This document shows positions 6,829 to 7,627 of a stretch of 7,627 nucleotides of DNA, in pieces. The translations under genes and the position numbers were made by a program. Source of the stretch: Candidatus Bipolaricaulota bacterium (GTDB lineage: Bacteria; Bipolaricaulota; Bipolaricaulia; Bipolaricaulales; Bipolaricaulaceae); contig JAGGWU010000007.1 of NCBI GenBank assembly GCA_021163465.1, positions 1-7,627 on the forward strand. Reading direction: 5' to 3'. Position 1 is the first letter of the stretch. Each line of letters starts with the position of its first letter. The notes under the pieces were generated by a model, which was not told where the DNA came from, searched no databases, and saw only the letters and a program-made list of their open reading frames with translations.

Positions 6829-7389
6829 TTAACCACACATTGTAAGGAAAAGCTCGTAGACGCGCAGGTCTTCTGTGAGCTCGGGGTGGAAGCTCGCCAC
6901 GAGGACCTTCCCTTCCCGGGCCATGACCGGATGCCCTTGACATTCGGCCAAGACCTCTACCCCGGGTCCCACCCGGCGGATGTAGGGGGCGCGGATGAAG
7001 ACCGCCGGCACCCGCCCCACTCCCTTCACCTCGAGCTCCGTCTCGAACGAATCCACCTGCCTCCCGGAGGCGTTCCGCTCCACGGCGATGTCGATGAACC
7101 CGAAGAACCGCTCGGGCCAGTTGACGATCTCCCGTGCCAAGAGGATCATCCCCGCACAGGTGCCGAAGAAGGGAATGCCCGAGCGGTGGAGCTGCTCGAT
7201 GGGCTCCACCAGACCTGACCACTTGAGAAGCCTCCAGATGGCGGTGCTTTCCCCTCCGGGGAAGACGAGACCGGCTACGCCCTCGAGATCGGCCGGCTTG
7301 CGCACCGCGACGGCTTTCACTCCCAACCGCTCCAGCGCCCGGAGGTGTTCCCGCACGTCGCCTTGGACGGCGATGACCCCGATCTTCAT
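6829..7389 (-). CDS. pdxT: Pyridoxal 5'-phosphate synthase glutaminase subunit PdxT
   Basis: Class I-type glutamine amidotransferase that releases ammonia from glutamine and channels it to PdxS for pyridoxal 5'-phosphate synthesis. 186 residues, full length for the family. Seen: N-terminal IGVIAVQGDVREH (3-15), GGEST (45-49), the nucleophile Cys78 in GTCAGM (76-81), RNASGRQVDSF (105-115), FIRAP (131-135) and the His168/Glu170 pair in SFHPEL (166-171), giving a complete Cys-His-Glu triad. The ATG overlaps the pdxS stop by 4 bases and there is no separate Shine-Dalgarno, so the two subunits are probably made in a coupled way, as suits a 12+12 complex. gap follows after 28 bases. Confidence 0.98.
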   Translation of the reverse strand: MKIGVIAVQGDVREHLRALERLGVKAVAVRKPADLEGVAGLVFPGGESTAIWRLLKWSGLVEPIEQLHRSGIPFFGTCAGMILLAREIVNWPERFFGFIDIAVERNASGRQVDSFETELEVKGVGRVPAVFIRAPYIRRVGPGVEVLAECQGHPVMAREGKVLVASFHPELTEDLRVYELFLTMCG

Positions 7390-7627
7390 CGATACTGCAT
7401 CAGCTGCTCTTGGGGGATCTCCTCGATGGCGACCCCGGGCATGGGCTCCCCGAGGTCCTCGGAAACCTCCGCCAAAAGTTCGGGATCATCATAGTGGGCG
7501 GTAGCAAGGACGATGGCCCGGGCCCGCTTCTCGGGGTTCTCGGACTTGAAGATACCGCTTCCCACGAATACCCCATCGGCCCCCAGCATCCGCATCAGGG
7601 CGGCATCGGCAGGGGTGGCAATACCCC
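7386..7627 (-). CDS. pdxS: Pyridoxal 5'-phosphate synthase lyase subunit PdxS, C-terminal part, cut by the right edge
   Basis: Builds pyridoxal 5'-phosphate from ribose 5-phosphate, glyceraldehyde 3-phosphate and ammonia delivered by PdxT. Only the last 79 residues plus stop are visible, about a quarter of the usual 290 or so. They include GIATPADAALM, then LGADGVFVGSGIFKSENP, the phosphate-binding region at the end of the (beta/alpha)8 barrel, and HYDDPELLAEVSEDLGE, all near-identical to the family consensus. The gene begins beyond the window; the internal ATG at 7595 lies within the conserved barrel and is not the start. The tail ends QLMQYR, unlike the RGW-type ending common in the family, but this tail is known to vary. 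It is the first visible gene of the operon, so the operon promoter is probably off the right edge. Confidence 0.97.
   Translation of the reverse strand, partial: GIATPADAALMRMLGADGVFVGSGIFKSENPEKRARAIVLATAHYDDPELLAEVSEDLGEPMPGVAIEEIPQEQLMQYR

Overview
The window holds nine protein genes, all on the minus strand. Transcription therefore runs from the right edge to the left edge. In that order they are pdxS (3' part only), pdxT, gap, comF, a metallo-beta-lactamase-fold hydrolase, dnaG, rpoD, miaA and a bifunctional NAD(P)HX-repair gene nnr (5' half only). No RNA genes, mobile elements, CRISPR arrays, pseudogenes or convincing terminators were seen, and no gene-free stretch exceeds about 65 bases.

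The DNA is GC-rich. The proteins are rich in Glu, Lys and Arg, which fits a thermophilic or deep-branching bacterium. The deoxyxylulose-independent PdxS/PdxT route to vitamin B6, the short primary sigma factor without a full region 1.1, and an unusual GAPDH suggest a little-studied lineage. Bipolaricaulota (OP1/Acetothermia) or a similar thermophilic group is a guess from general knowledge, not something the sequence proves.

Layout: from pdxS through miaA the genes are packed end to end. Three junctions are 4-base start/stop overlaps (pdxS/pdxT, MBL/dnaG, rpoD/miaA). Three others overlap by 11, 17 and 26 bases. One spacer of 28 bases, before gap, carries a textbook Shine-Dalgarno sequence. 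This looks like one eight-gene transcription unit with heavy translational coupling. It resembles the classical dnaG-rpoD 'macromolecular synthesis' core, but in the visible part the upstream position often held by rpsU is taken by B6, glycolysis and hydrolase genes. After miaA a 64-base gap carries a sigma70-like promoter placed so that nnr would be transcribed with almost no leader.

How the genes fit together: PdxS and GAPDH both consume glyceraldehyde 3-phosphate. GAPDH is a known source of damaged NADHX, which Nnr repairs. The hydrolase resembles glyoxalase II, which acts in clearing methylglyoxal derived from triose phosphates. A triose-phosphate and cofactor-maintenance theme therefore surrounds the primase, primary sigma factor and tRNA-modification genes. 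That link is inference. The genes are all recognisable housekeeping families, and no wholly new system was found. The most useful second looks are the nnr promoter, the corrected gap start, the non-standard GAPDH cofactor region, and the altered motifs in MiaA and Nnr.
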